DNA of 64,000 bases, taken from the NCBI RefSeq assembly GCF_034190915.1, contig NW_026947504.1, forward strand, positions 64,569,474-64,633,473, given 5' to 3'. The notes beneath the pieces are model-generated. The model made no database searches. It had not been told where the DNA came from and was given only the letters and a program-made list of their open reading frames with translations. The position numbers and the translations under genes are program-made. This stretch comes from Cavia porcellus. Lineage: Eukaryota > Chordata > Mammalia > Rodentia > Caviidae. Every line of letters begins with the position of its first letter. The first letter of the stretch is position 1. This document shows positions 44,890 through 56,892 of the stretch, piece after piece.

Positions 44890-47695
44890 GGGTAGAGACC
44901 AAGATGGTGAAGTAGGAAGCTGCAGAGAGAACAACCTCTGAGAGGGTCGCCATCCAGACATTGGAATATAGCATCAGGAGGAAGACAAGACGAAGGCAAC
45001 CACTTGACTGGTTCACTGGACCCAGGAAGGATCTGAGGTGAGAAGTGAAGCCCACAGAGAGAGTGAAGAGAAAACTTTGAATGAAGAAGAAGGTAAGCAG
45101 CAGTGCCTTCTCCCCGAGATGGGAGTCACTGCAGGAGAGGAGCTGTTTGAACCTGTGGACACAGCCATGGTGGTGGTGTGGTGACTGATGGCTGGCAACC
45201 TCAGAAGCCTCTGCAGAGAGACACAGCAGTGTAGGGGAGCAGCAGATATGGAACACTGCACTGGCTGGTGGCGAGTGCAGAGAATTTAAGTCTTGCTGCC
45301 GGGGACATCTATTGGCTTGGAGATGGGCTGGCTGAGCTCAGAACCCAGAACTGCTGTTGGCTCTATCTAGTAGATCCCAGCTGGGCTCAGACATGCAGAA
45401 ATTGCTCAGAAAGCGGGGAGCCCACTATGTCTGGTCCCCAGGCAGGCCTGCTGAGATTATTTATTACTCCGCCAAAAAGCTACTGCTGGCTTGCTGGGAT
45501 AAAGTGGCACAATACAAGACGCTGCCTCCACAAGTGGTTAACTAGTGAAACCAGAGAGAATCTTGGAACAGAGAGACCTGTTCTTCTTTTAATGTTTTTT
45601 TCCTCTTTCTCCTACATAGTTGTTATATGAGTGTGAACATGGTTCCTAGCCTCTTTCTGGGTGTTGTTTTCTTCTTCCATTTATCTTTTCCAACTCTTTT
45701 CCTTCAGTCTTCTTCACCAATTTCCCAAAGTTGGTGTGATCTCCTTTTGTTCTCCAATTTTACTTATAACCCCTTCCTCTTCTTCTAGGTCTCTATTTTC
45801 TCCTTAATCCATTTTAAATTTTAAACCACAAGGGCAAAATTGACACATTAAAGGCTTATACACTGCATATAATTTTCTGATGTTTTACATTTTATTATAT
45901 AATAACAAATCTGGTTCATGCCATTAAAAATGGCAAATTAAGTGTTAGCTCAGTTTCTCATTTTCTAGGCTGTGTTTGATACTACTGGTACCACTGTATC
46001 CAAAATTGACATAATTCTTCTAAACAGCTGTTGGTCCATAACTGAGATTGACTAAGGGACTCAGAAAATACTGTGGCACAGTGCCAGAGAACCAGGGAAA
46101 ATAGTGCTTCATCAGTTAGACAAAAAAAAAAAAAAAAAAAATCAATAATATTAGAACTAAAACTTAAAGAAATATACTTAATAGCTGTCTCTGGAGTGTC
46201 CCCACCCACACAACATCAGAATACACACTTTTCTCAACTGCACATGGGTCATTTTCCAAAATAGACTATATACTGGCTCATAGAACAAGCTTCAGTAAAT
46301 GAAAAGGAATTCAAATTATCCCATGCACACCAACAGACCACAGTGCGGTGAAATCAGAAATCCATGACAAAAGAAACCACAAGAACTTCATAAACACATG
46401 GAAATTAAATAGCACCCTACTGAGCAACCAGTGGGGCACAGATGAAATTAAAGAAGAAATTAGACGGTTTTTATAGTTGAATGATAATGATAATACAACA
46501 TACTGGAACGTGTGGTACACAATGAAAGCTGTCTTGAGAGGTAACTTGATAGTAGTAAATACTCATTACAAGAAAACAGGGCAAGTGCCTGTAAACAACT
46601 TAATGGTGAACTTCAAACTTCTAGGAAGAGAAGAGCAAGGGAGCTTGTACAAGGGAGAAAATCTGTAAAGATCAGAGCAGAAATGAACACACTAGAGACT
46701 AAAAAAAAACACAAAGCATCATGAATCAGAGTTGGTCCTTTGAAAGATTAAATAAAATTGACAAACCCTTAGCCAATCTTATCAAAAAAAGTCAAGACAA
46801 ATTACACAATTAGAAATGAAAAGGGTAAAATCATAACATCCTGCAGAAAGCCAGATTACCTATCCCTAGTTTGAAAACTTGTATTTTAATAAGATGGAAA
46901 ATATAAAAGAAATGGACAGATTCCTAGATACATATAAATTACCGATGCTGACTCAGGAAGATATAATTATCCTAAATAAACCAATATCAGTGAATTTGAA
47001 GATATTGCTAAAAACCTGTCAACAAAGAAAAGCCCAGGCCCTGATGGATTCACTGCTGAATTTTATAAGAAATTTAGAGAAGGCCTAACACCACAGCTTC
47101 TCAAACTCTTTAATGAAATTGAAAGGAAAGCAGTACTTCCAAATTCATTCCTTCGACCAAGCATTACTAAAATCAGAATAGGACTCAACTAAGAGAATTA
47201 TAGGCTAATTTCCCTAATAAATATAAATGCAAAAATGCTTAACAACATACTGGCAAACAATGCAGCAAATTTTCAAGAAGATTATGGTTCAACATAATCC
47301 ATAAATGTAATACACCGTATTAACAGAACCACAGTCAAAAATGATATCGTCATCTCAATAGATGCAGAAAAAGCTCTTGAAAAATTGCAGCCACCTATTC
47401 ATGACAGAAAATTGGAATAGATGGATGGTTTTATCTCGATAAAATTCATGACAAGCCAACAGCTGCATCATACTAAGTGAACAAAAACTGAAAGCTTCCA
47501 TTCCAAAATCAAAGACAAGACAGGGATGTCCGCTATCTCTACTCTTATTCAACGTAGTCCTAGAAACTAGCTGTAGCAATTAGACAAGAAAAGTAATAGG
47601 AAAAGAAGTTAAACTATCGTAATTTGCAGATGACATAGTACTCTACATAAAAGATCCCAAAAACCACCAAGAATACTGGAATTTGGGGGGGGGGG
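44890..47695 (+). mobile_element. L1 element with 5' region and ORF2 part, no ORF1
   Basis: The 5' segment (gaccaagatggtgaagtagg at 44,897, ctggaatatagc-like near 44,962) matches the L1 at 34,760. ORF1 is not recognisable at 45,550-46,000; that stretch is C/T-rich and unassigned. From about 46,150 the translation reads as L1 ORF2 endonuclease end and reverse transcriptase region, with many stops and frame changes. It ends abruptly at 47,695 next to a G-run (47,684-47,693). No 3' tail is seen. Confidence 0.8.
46150..47680 (+). pseudogene. L1 ORF2 (endonuclease/reverse transcriptase) fragment, decayed
   Basis: Recognisable in pieces: a stretch near 46,190-46,450 with histidine-threonine-rich L1 endonuclease-linker text (HFSQLHMG), and the region 46,900-47,660 with order of motifs typical of L1 reverse transcriptase, including a likely FADD-type motif region near 47,625 (tttgcagatgacata). 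Frames change repeatedly. Confidence 0.75.
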
Positions 47696-47836
47696 TACTA
47701 AACATTTTAAAACAGCTGATATTTACCATGTGCCAGGCATTATGTTGGGAATTTTGTAAATATTTGCTCAGTTGCTTTCACAGGATGTCCCTATAAACTA
47801 GTTACTATTATATAACCTCCATTTTCAAGAAACAGG

Positions 47837-47985
47837 TAAGCCAAGTGTGATGGCACCTATAATCCCAGGACTTGGGAGACTGAGGCAGGAGAATTGCCAT
47901 GAGTTCAAGGCTAGGTTGGGCTACATAGTGAGTTCAAGGCTAGCCTGAATTTTGTAGGAGATCCTATCTCAAGATAAAACACAAA
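47837..47985 (+). repeat. B1 SINE with internal duplication
   Basis: ccaagtgtgatggcacctat head; gagttcaaggctaggttg and gagttcaaggctagcctg. Confidence 0.85.
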
Positions 47986-48192
47986 ATTTATTAATTAAAT
48001 AAAATAGATTACAAAACACACAGATGGTAAATGTGGAAGTTGTGATAGAAACCCAGTCTAGCACTGTAGCACTGAGCCTTCGTACATAGTGTACTTTTGT
48101 CAGTAATTACTGTGTCAGTGAAGTAACTATATAGATGGGTGTTTGCTTTGTTGAGGTGTCTGATTTTCTTTCTTGTATTGTTTTATTGACAG

Positions 48193-48362
48193 CATTTATG
48201 AATGTAGCCTGTTGTGCAAGTGTAATCGACAAATGTGCCAAAATCGAGTTGTCCAACATGGTCCTCAAGTAAGACTACAGGTGTTCAAAACTGAGAAGAA
48301 AGGATGGGGTGTACGCTGCCTAGATGATGTTGACAGAGGTACATTTGTTTGCATTTATTCAG
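48193..48362 (+). CDS. SETDB2: SETDB2 coding exon, end of pre-SET and start of SET (residues about 329-385)
   Basis: The acceptor is gttttattgacag; the donor is GTAAAA after 48,362. It holds [21 protein letters not shown], the last pre-SET cysteine cluster, then [19 protein letters not shown], the first SET strand with the GWG cofactor-binding motif. Conservation with human is very high. Confidence 0.98.
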
Positions 48363-48522
48363 GTAAAACAAAAGTTTATTTTCTAATTACTCTCCAATAA
48401 GATACACATTTCTGAATATACGTTTTCTTAGCTGGGATACTGAGATCTTATAGGAAGGTAAAGAACAATAGGATCTTGGAGAAGCATCAGAGAAGACAAA
48501 TGATTGGTACTTAAGAATAATT

Positions 48523-48697
48523 TTGGGGAGGTGGTGTGGGGAATTGAACCAGGGCCTTGGCATCCCAGCTCTTTTTTATTTTTTTATTTTGAGACAGGAT
48601 CTCCCTAAATTGCTAGGCTGGACTTGAACTTGTAATCTTTATGCCTCAGCCTCCCAGAGTTCTGGGATTTCAGTTATACACCATAGTGCCCAGTTAA
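48523..48697 (-). repeat. Composite ID-like/B1 SINE, minus strand
   Basis: gtggggaattgaaccagggc, then gagacaggatctccctaaat to ccatagtgcccag. Confidence 0.65.
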
Positions 48698-48699
48698 CA

Positions 48700-49475
48700 A
48701 TTTTTAAATAAATGTCTGCCTTTGATGGTTCAGATTTTTATATACTGTTAGGTGACTCACTTGGTTTCAAGGACTCCAGATGTTATCCATGCTTATTCCA
48801 AAGCAGTGTGCTACAATTATGTATTTATTGATTCTTTTGAACCATGCTTCCAATGCCATACATATTCTCTAGTTACATCGTCCATTGACTTCATCATGTC
48901 AGATAAAAAATTCACATTTCTGTGATTCAAGAAAATCCACATTTCTTACTGCGATGTATGAAAGGTTGGGAAACATGGCTAAAAGAAATATGCTAGATGG
49001 AGTCTTAGCAGCTAATGAGTAAGGACTGAACCAATCTGCTCATCTGAAATTCTCAGTTCAGTCCAGAAACAGTGCAAGAAGCAGCTCACAGAGTTATCAG
49101 AATTCATAGTCAAATTTGGATCTCTGTGCACACCACTTGTGTGTACATATACTACACAATGTACCTAGACATGCTTATTTCTCAAAGTAACTCTTGAATG
49201 GAAGCTGCTTATAAAATACCAATGGTGTCCTGGGAAGTATCTTTGGCAGTATCTGCATCCCTAGAAAATGTACCTAAGATATCTCTCTGATCTACTAAGC
49301 ATGGATAAGAATATCTGACTGCTAATTCTGAGCTGCTCACTGTAGTTTTGAATTCCTCGGGGGAAAACACATGAACTTTAGGCTGGGATTTTACTGTCAT
49401 GCAGGACTTGATATTAAAACAATAGGTATTTATCACCACTGTTTGAAATGGGTCATTTTTGGCCTGTTAATGACA
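48700..49475 (+). other. SETDB2 intron, nothing recognised
   Basis: No exon or named repeat. Confidence 0.35.
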
Positions 49476-49477
49476 AA

Positions 49478-49595
49478 TGTACTTGAGAAGCTGAGGCAGG
49501 AGGTTCACTGTGAGTTCAAGGCCAGTTTGGAATACGTAAGTTCAGGGGCAGCCTGTATTACATAGAGATCCTGTTTCAAAAACAAAACAAAATGG
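49478..49595 (+). repeat. B1 SINE, 5' truncated
   Basis: gagaagctgaggcaggaggt, duplicated gagttcaaggcc block, (CAAAA)n tail. Confidence 0.78.
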
Positions 49596-50009
49596 TCATT
49601 TTCTAAACAACTGTTAGTGTCAAATGATAAAACCTTTTTAACTAGATACAAAAGTTGCAATTTTAAGACTATGTACAACTCTGCTGGAATATTTTCTGGT
49701 TCTTTAAAGTTATATTACTACCAAAGCATGATTCCTTTTTTATGCTATACCAAAATGAACAAATGCTTCTTTGAAATACTCATTTTTTTTTAATGCATGG
49801 AAGATAGATTCCCTCATTGGTGTGTTGGCATTTGTTTGAGGTTTAGATATCTTACAGCAGTTTTCTAGGATGTTAATGTGTTATCTGCCTTCCAGAAGTA
49901 AGATTCACACAGCATAAGGCTTGTCATAGAGCAGAAAGAGAGATGTCCATTTGTTTTTAGCAATTACATTATCTTCTGCCTTGGTCAGACTCTTACTGTT
50001 TTCTTTTAG

Positions 50010-50235
50010 GAAGGTTGTTGAACAGAGCTAACCCCAAGAAACCTAATGCAGTTGATAAAAATGGAAAAGAAGAGACTATTATGAAAAATATATTTTCAAA
50101 AAAGAGGAAAATAGAAGTTACACATTCAGATTGTGAGGCTGAAGTTACCCCATTAGAACTGGAAACACATCTTAGAAGTGCTAAAACTGAGGACTGTCCA
50201 CTTAAGTCTAGTAATAATCCAGAAGAGCTCGTGAT
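50010..50235 (+). CDS. SETDB2: SETDB2 coding exon, SET insertion (residues about 385-461)
   Basis: The acceptor is ttttcttttag; the donor is GTAAGT after 50,235. It begins the long insertion that splits the SET domain. It is Lys/Glu-rich, with a basic run (NIFSKKRKIEV) that could act as a nuclear localisation signal. It matches human at its ends and basic run and is less conserved between. Confidence 0.96.
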
Positions 50236-50639
50236 GTAAGTAAGAGTTTAGAAATACAATTAGAGTGAAGTCTAAGTTACGCATCGAGTGGTTCTTTATC
50301 CCTAAACCCCACTCCTATATATCATCTTGCTTCAAATGTTGTAAACTTAACACTGAGAAATCTAGGATACTTATTTTTTATGGATGCCATGTTTTGCTGT
50401 CTATTTAATATCATGATTCTATATCTAAAGTTTATAGGTTCTCTTTTTTAAATATGCCTCAGAAATTACTTACTTTGAACTATGATTATGTTTCTTTCAG
50501 TAATGAGCAGTATGCATAGTTGTTTTTACATAAATTAATTTGTAATGATATATTTAATAGTAATATTGCCTGTAATTTCAGGGTTCAATGAAGGGAATTT
50601 TCAGCACTATCCCAAATAATTTTTTGTTGTTGTTTTCAG

Positions 50640-50736
50640 GAAAATGAGTTGTCACAATATTTCAAGAATTCAGTATCATTCAGTTAGAAGTCCTAGATCC
50701 AAGACAGTCATTTTTCAACAGAGTGGAAAACAGAAG
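50640..50736 (+). CDS. SETDB2: SETDB2 coding exon, SET insertion (residues about 461-493)
   Basis: The acceptor is ttgttgttttcag; the donor is GTAAAA after 50,736. It contains ISRIQYHSV, conserved in human. A segment starting at the donor is duplicated upstream at 38,005. Confidence 0.95.
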
Positions 50737-50737
50737 G

Positions 50738-50893
50738 TAAAAATTATAAAACGTAGATAGAAGCTCTTCTGAGAGCCTCTCTTTCCTTAGTTTAAAATGT
50801 TTATGTGACTTAATAGTTTATACGATTTTTTTGTATTGTTTTGGAATTGTTAAGCTGTTGAAGGTGTTACGACATGTTTTATTTACTTAGTAT
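50738..50893 (+). repeat. Intronic segment duplicated at 38,005-38,300
   Basis: It starts directly at the splice donor and lacks the SINE present in the other copy. Identity is high over about 130 bp. Confidence 0.85.
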
Positions 50894-50899
50894 TTTCTA

Positions 50900-52000
50900 T
50901 AGCAGTTGGTATGTTTCCAATTCAGATAAATAAGGAGTCATGTCCTGACAGTGGTCTCTCCTGAGACTTGAGACTGTCTGAGTCTGAGAATTTGTGGGAA
51001 GTGCTAGTGTTCAAAATGAATAGTGATATATAATAATCAAAATGGTACAGCAATTTAGATTAAGAAGAAGGTATTGAGATAGGACAAAGAAAAGATGTAA
51101 CTTTATAAAGGAATTATCCAGAAAGCATTTATATGGCAACCTATGAGGGATACATTTTGATACTAGTCAAACTTGAAGCAGAAACAGACATAATGATAGC
51201 ATACAGTAGGCCTTGTTCATACAAAATAAAAACTGCTCTACATGTCGTATAAATATTTGTCATCAGTTTACTAACAGTAAATACCTTGTCAGTGTCATAT
51301 AGTATATGAAAGATTGGGCCTTGAGGTCAGAAAGACCTGAGTTCAGCCTCCAGCTTTTCTGCTTATTAGCTGGGTGATATCTCCTACAGATTAACGTCAA
51401 AAACCTTGCTTAGCAAAAGGCTTGGCACTCAGCTGAGCATTCAGTAAATGTTCAATTCAAATGCTAAGAACCTAAGGAAAAAATAATGGTTGCCATTTAG
51501 TCAACAATTAGTTGGGTGATGAACGTTATCCTAAGCATACAATATAACTCTCTTTTAAATTTACCACTGAAAGTGATTGCAGTATTTACAATGCATAAAG
51601 ACAAACAACTTCTTTACTCTTTTCTTTGAAATAAAAACTAGCTAATGTTTTTTATCTTTGTGAATTTACAGTTGAAGCTAAGCTTATAGTCTTGTATCAA
51701 TATTTTTTCAGTACTGAGGATGATTACAGCTGAGATACAGACATGTATTGGATTTTAATGCCCAAAGAATGTCTTAACAGTCTTTGTAGATATGGTGTAA
51801 TAAAATGCCTAGGGTAGAGCGCAGACAAAAGAGTGAGATATGTTGGCTCCATTTGCCTAAAGACTCCTTATGAATTCAGCTTTGATGCTTTTCAAAACTG
51901 ATGTATCATAACACACTATGAAGACTGACACTTGATGAAAGAGGCCTAACTGCTAAATATTTTGTCTTGATCTAGAAAGTAAAATCTCTTTTTTACTTCT
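50900..52000 (+). other. SETDB2 intron, nothing recognised
   Basis: AT-rich. A stretch near 51,300-51,420 may be a decayed MIR-type element. Not firm. Confidence 0.3.
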
Positions 52001-52007
52001 TTTTAAG

Positions 52008-52083
52008 GAACTTACTTCCTTGGATTCTGTCACCTCTGGAGAAAACAATGGATTACTGAATTGTAAAGCCAGGAGGAAACAAA
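52008..52083 (+). CDS. SETDB2: SETDB2 coding exon, SET insertion (residues about 494-519)
   Basis: The acceptor is cttctttttaag; the donor is GTAGGC after 52,083. It encodes ELTSLDSVTSGENNG, aligning with the variable human segment. Support is weaker, but it keeps frame: it starts in phase 0 and leaves one base that completes a Lys codon with the next exon. Confidence 0.88.
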
Positions 52084-52212
52084 GTAGGCTTTGCTCAGTT
52101 TTGCTGCGGTTGCCTGCCTCTTCTGCTTGCTGCTTGCTTGTCAATCTCTTGCTCCCTTTTGTGGCTCTTCCTCCAAGATTTCATAACAAACTTCATTTGT
52201 CACAAAAGTTAT

Positions 52213-52545
52213 AGATCAGCGAGGCAAACTATGGTTTGTGGGCCAAATCTGGGCTGCCACTTTAACAAGTGGCACTTTAACAAGTATGGCACATGGAGGA
52301 ATGACTTTTAAATAGTTGAAAAAAAAAACAGGGGAATATATTTCATGACACTTAAAAATTAAATGAAAATAACAGTGCCAGTGGCTATAAATTTTTATTG
52401 GAACATTGCCACAGTTGTTCATCTGCATATTGTTTGTACTTTATACAGTATCAGCTAAAACAGAATACTTACAAAAAAAGGTACATGGTAGCCGAGCCTG
52501 AAATGTTTGTTCTTTGGTCCTTGACATAAGAAGTTTGCTGACCTT
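52213..52545. mobile_element. DNA-transposon-like element with inverted ends
   Basis: It starts gatcagcgaggcaaactatg and ends aagtttgctgacc, imperfect inverted repeats of about 14 bp. The internal ttgtgggccaaatctgg and attggaacattgccac are blocks of a common mammalian MER-type (probably hAT) element. Confidence 0.65.
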
Positions 52546-52559
52546 TTGGCCTGATTCAT

Positions 52560-53185
52560 AGTGTACATGTCTGATTCTGTGTGATCCACAGATGTTGTCT
52601 GTGGCTTTGGAGGCACTTTCCAAAGCAGCTACTTTCTGTTATTTTGAACTCTTTAAAAAATAAAGACAGATCACTCTTTTGCAGTAGTTCAGACATCACC
52701 ACTAAGGGAATGCCCATCATGACTAGTGAAGGGTTAAAATATTAGTACCCTGAGTGCTTGTTTGCAGTTACCATCCCCTGGCATACTGAATGGTACAGCT
52801 GGGGAAAAACCTGGTTTATGATACTTTTGCATTTCAGTATCTCCCTCAACAGAGAAACATTGTCCTAGGGGAGTTCCTTTTTTGAGGAGCTAACTGTTGC
52901 TGCCTCTTTTCCCTTTGAGCCTCCTTGTATCTGTAACCATGGCTCCCTACCTCGCACTAAATGATAGAGACTGGGGAAAGCATGGCAGCTTCTTGACAGA
53001 AAATTCTATTAAGAAAGGGCATCTTCTATATTATATTTATTTCACCATTTAATCTGTGTGAGCCATAATAAGTTGCTTTGGTTCTTCTGCCATTTTCATT
53101 GACAACCATAATGCATATAGCAGGCAATCCAGTGTTGTAATTGTATAACTAGAATGGCTTACAAGTAACCCTTGATTAAAATACA
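52560..53185 (+). other. SETDB2 intron, nothing recognised
   Basis: No exon or repeat named. Confidence 0.35.
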
Positions 53186-53190
53186 ACTAC

Positions 53191-53275
53191 TGGGGGCTGG
53201 GGATTTAGCTCAGCGGCACAAGTGCCTGCCTTGCAAGCGCATGGTCGTGAGTTCAATCCCCAAGTACCCATTAAA
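53191..53275 (+). repeat. Young ID-type SINE with target duplication
   Basis: gggggctggggatttagctc head; aaaatacaactactg flanks on both sides. Confidence 0.94.
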
Positions 53276-53344
53276 AAAAAAAAATACAACTACTGCAGAA
53301 ATAACGGCCACAACAGGACTGAGTAAATCAAGATCCTTAAAGAT

Positions 53345-53850
53345 TTCGTTTTAGTATTTTTTTATTTTTAATTGATAAATTATAGTTACATATATTTATG
53401 GGATGGGGTACAGTGTGACAGTATATCGTACAGTGTGTAATGATCAGATCAAGGTAACTGATACATTTATCAAATCAGACACTGATCATTTCTTTAGGTT
53501 GGCAACATTTAAAATCGTCTCCGTTGTTTTGAAATATATAACTAATTTTTGCCAACCATAGTTAACTATATATAGGACATTATAGAATATCAGAACATTG
53601 GAAGTTACTCTAATATATCTATATCTTTAGAACTTATTCCCCCTGCCCAGCTGCATTTGCTAACCATCCTCTTTTTACCCCCTTTCCCCCGTACCCCCAG
53701 TCTCAGGTAACCATATTCTGTTCTAGCTTCTGTGAGATTACCTTTTTAATCTCTTAATTTCCTTGTGCCCCTGCATTTGGTGACACAAGCTTTCACTTAT
53801 CCCATCTGACATTTATTCATGTTTTTAAATACTCTCAGAAAATTGTTTTC
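53345..53850 (-). mobile_element. L1 (L1M-type) 3' untranslated region, minus strand
   Basis: attgataaattatagttaca, ggggtacagtgtgacagta, gtgtaatgatcagatcaagg and tagttaactatatataggac follow the complement of a well-known old L1 3' end. Confidence 0.8.
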
Positions 53851-54330
53851 ATTATTGGGCAAGAAAAATAATTTAAAGACTTCATCTATTTTGAAGTATT
53901 GTTGTTTATAAAGTATACTTATTAAATGATTATCTGGCAGAAACCAATCCCACTCTATTGCATGTATTTAGAATATAATTAGATGCAAATTTCAGAGTTA
54001 AAGTTTGTTAACAATAGAAATTAAATGTAGTAATGACGAAGCAGCCTGGAGATTCATTAAAAAATAATACCGCTTTATAGAAGTATTATATAGAAAGAAA
54101 GCACTTTGTGAGCCAGTTTGTGGTTGATTGTTTCCCTGTTCTAATGTTACAAGTCAGGCAAACCTGTTTTAACTCTGAGAATTAATTTTTTTCTTTGTAA
54201 AACTAAAGAAATATTACCACTTTTACAAATTGTAAAGATTCGTAATAATTAAAGCAACTAGCATCTAATTAGTGTTAATCTCACCACTGTTGTTCAGTCA
54301 TATATATTTCTTGACAATTCCTTCCTGACA
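53851..54330 (+). other. SETDB2 intron, nothing recognised
   Basis: AT-rich, no repeat or exon named. Confidence 0.35.
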
Positions 54331-54341
54331 ATGTCTATCAG

Positions 54342-54682
54342 AGGACTCAAGTTCAAACCAAGTTGGCGATTTTAAAGACCTTCAGCTGCATGAATCAGAT
54401 GTGATAGATATAACTAAATGTGAAGAAGAAAGTCCACCAGGGGATAGATGTAACCCAGCAACCACAGCTGACAGTGAAAATATTGAAAAAGACTTTGAGG
54501 TTCAAATAAAAACACCCCAAGAAGAAAAATCTCCAGCACGTCAAAAGCAGTGGGCCTTGTCTAATGATGAGTTGCTAAGTGAAATAAAGAATACTTCATC
54601 TACTTCTCCAGTGAAGTCCAGTGAAAGCAACATGTTTTTACTGGATGCCACAAAAGAAGGAAATGTGGGCCGCTTTCTCAAT
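54342..54682 (+). CDS. SETDB2: SETDB2 coding exon, end of SET insertion and SET core (residues about 519-632)
   Basis: The acceptor is caatgtctatcag (weak pyrimidine tract); the donor is GTAAGT after 54,682. KDSSSN at the start and SDVIDITK match human. The last part, FLLDATKEGNVGRFLN, is the conserved SET segment that leads into NHSC across the next junction. The middle is Ser/Glu-rich and variable. Confidence 0.97.
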
Positions 54683-55104
54683 GTAAGTATAGGTGCTGAG
54701 ATTTATATTTCACAATAACTTTTTCCCTGTGTTGCTTTTAAAATGTCATAAGAAAAATACAATTAACTGATTCTAAAGCCAGAACCTAAGTTAGCGTTTC
54801 AGTGTTCAAGTTGTGTGTCCGGAATGTTCCTTAACAGCTAATGTCTCATTAATACTGCTATAATTTAGGAATAACTGTTTAGGATGTTGTAAGGAATTAA
54901 CATGCTTGAAATTGACTAGTAAACAATTGCTTAAAAAAAAACCTCTAAAAGATGGTTCTGTAAGAAAAGTATGTAAGTACATTAAAAAGTTTTGAAGCCT
55001 ACTTGCCCAAGTTGAAAAAGTATATGGTCAGGAAGAAATTGTTGAGATGGCAGACTTGGCATTGTAATGAGTCTTGTGTCAGATGAGTGTTTTGAGATGG
55101 TAGC

Positions 55105-55640
55105 TGTTGTAACCCCCCAAAAAAGCAAGGCCCCATGATGAAAAATGGGGCAAGACCCCCAAGATGATAAATAGGACAAGACGACGTCTTTTTTTAAAAG
55201 AAGTGCTTTTATTTTAGCTGGCCCAGCGACACAGTGCAGATGGAATTTGCAAAGCTGTGCAACTGAGTTAGAATTTTGACTGATTTTTATAGTTCATTTA
55301 TGATTAGCTCATTGATCATTAAGTATATAGTTATGAGAAACAGAAACAAGGTGGGCCTTTGTTCCCCTTTGCTTGAGGTCAGAGACATTTCACAGTGGGT
55401 GGTTAGCCAACTCATAGTCCTTGGTCTGCCAATTCCAGGAACATTTGTCTCTCCTAAGGGAACAATGGTTAACACAGCTTCATTTGTCTCTTACAAGGGG
55501 AACAAAAGTTGACACAGCAAACAGGTTACTAAGGTGGGGGGGAACAGCTCATACAGAACAGCATGACTTGGCGGTCAGTTAATTTATAACAATGTGGTAG
55601 GTGCTCCAGGTACATGGTTACTAGGGCAATAAGCATAGAG
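55105..55640 (-). repeat. LTR-like element, same family as 5,861-6,680
   Basis: A TTTATT (AATAAA on minus) near 55,209 precedes agctggcccagcgacacag; gggaacaatggttaacaca (55,457) and catacagaacagc and ttataacaatg follow in the same order as at 5,861-6,680. Ends are estimates. Confidence 0.5.
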
Positions 55641-55844
55641 CATAACAGCAGCTGGTAGGTAAGTAACAGTATCAGAAGTTGGAATAGTGGTAATGTGAAG
55701 AAAGAGTATGATCAGTATAAGTAATGCCTGTATTTAGCAAAGAAATCAGTTGTTCATATGTCTTCCCTCCAGAGGTTCTGTTTTATACTAGAATGTAAAA
55801 ATTAAAGAGAGAGAGTGTATCTGTTTTGTTTTGTTTTTTTTTGC

Positions 55845-56140
55845 AGCACGGGGGATTGAAGTCAGGGCCTTCATACTGAGCTATATCTCCAGCCCTTTTT
55901 TATTTTATTTATTTATTTATTTACTTATTTTTGTCTTTTTCCTTTTTATTGGTACCGGGGATCGAACTCACGACTGCCTGCTTACAAGGCAGGTGCTTAT
56001 GCCGCTGAGCTAAATCCCCAGCCCCCCTTTTTTATTTTGAAACAGAATCTCACTGTTTGGCCTCGGCCGGGGTCAAATTTGTGATTCTCCTGCCTTAATA
56101 TTCCAGATTGCTGGAAATTACAGGCCTACATCAATATGAT
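55845..56140 (-). repeat. Composite ID-like/B1 SINE split by a young ID SINE, minus strand
   Basis: Old ID-like complement (gcacgggggattgaagtcag) and B1 complement (gaaacagaatctcactgttt) are separated by a young ID head (55,938-56,026, accggggatcgaactcacga). Confidence 0.8.
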
Positions 56141-56162
56141 GTATATTTTTCGTATTTTTTGT

Positions 56163-56310
56163 GCTCAGCATGGCAGTACACATCTTTGATCCCAGATCTG
56201 AGAGGCTAAGACAGCTGGATCACCATGAGTTAAGACCAGCCTGAGCTACATAGTGCGTTTAAGACTAGCCTAAACTACATAGATTGATCTTGTTTCAAAA
56301 ACAAAACAAA
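56163..56310 (+). repeat. B1 SINE with internal duplication
   Basis: ctcagcatggcagtacacat head; two gagttaagaccagcc/gtttaagactagcc blocks; (CAAAA)n. Confidence 0.8.
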
Positions 56311-56892
56311 ACTTCTCTGTGAAAACTGTTTGTGAAAAAAAAAAATAATTTAAAAGCCCTACAATGAGAAGTACCACACCCTCATCCACCTTTCTCCTCA
56401 CTCTACTTTTATGACTTTCTTGTGTATTCTTCTAGTAGTTCTGCAAAGTAAATGTATGTTTTTATCCTTTTTATATATAAAAATAGCATATTACATTGGC
56501 TGTCCTACATTTTATTTTTTTAAATTAATGGCATATCCTGGAGAGCTTTACATATCAGTACACAAAGAGAACAACGCATTCTTTGTTTGTTTGTTTGTAT
56601 GTCTTATTTTATAATTGCACAGGATTCCACTGTGTAAGTATGCTGGTTTATTTGAGCAGTCCTCAGGTAGGCATACATTAGGGTTGTATAAAACCCTTGT
56701 TTAAATCAGTGTTCTGTGAATAAATTATAGACACATGCAGATGAATCTGTAGAATGCATTTTAAGTACAGGGTTGGTAAATCAAAAAATAAATGCACTTA
56801 TAATAATGGGAAGTATTAATACAATGTCTCCAGCTTTTGGTGCCATTTTGTAATTCTTCCATCAAAATATCAAAGTCTCTGAAGAGCTTTTC

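Noticed and set aside
49209..49439. 76-codon minus-strand frame in a SETDB2 intron
   Set aside because: No known domain, splice context or promoter; length is within chance for AT-rich introns.
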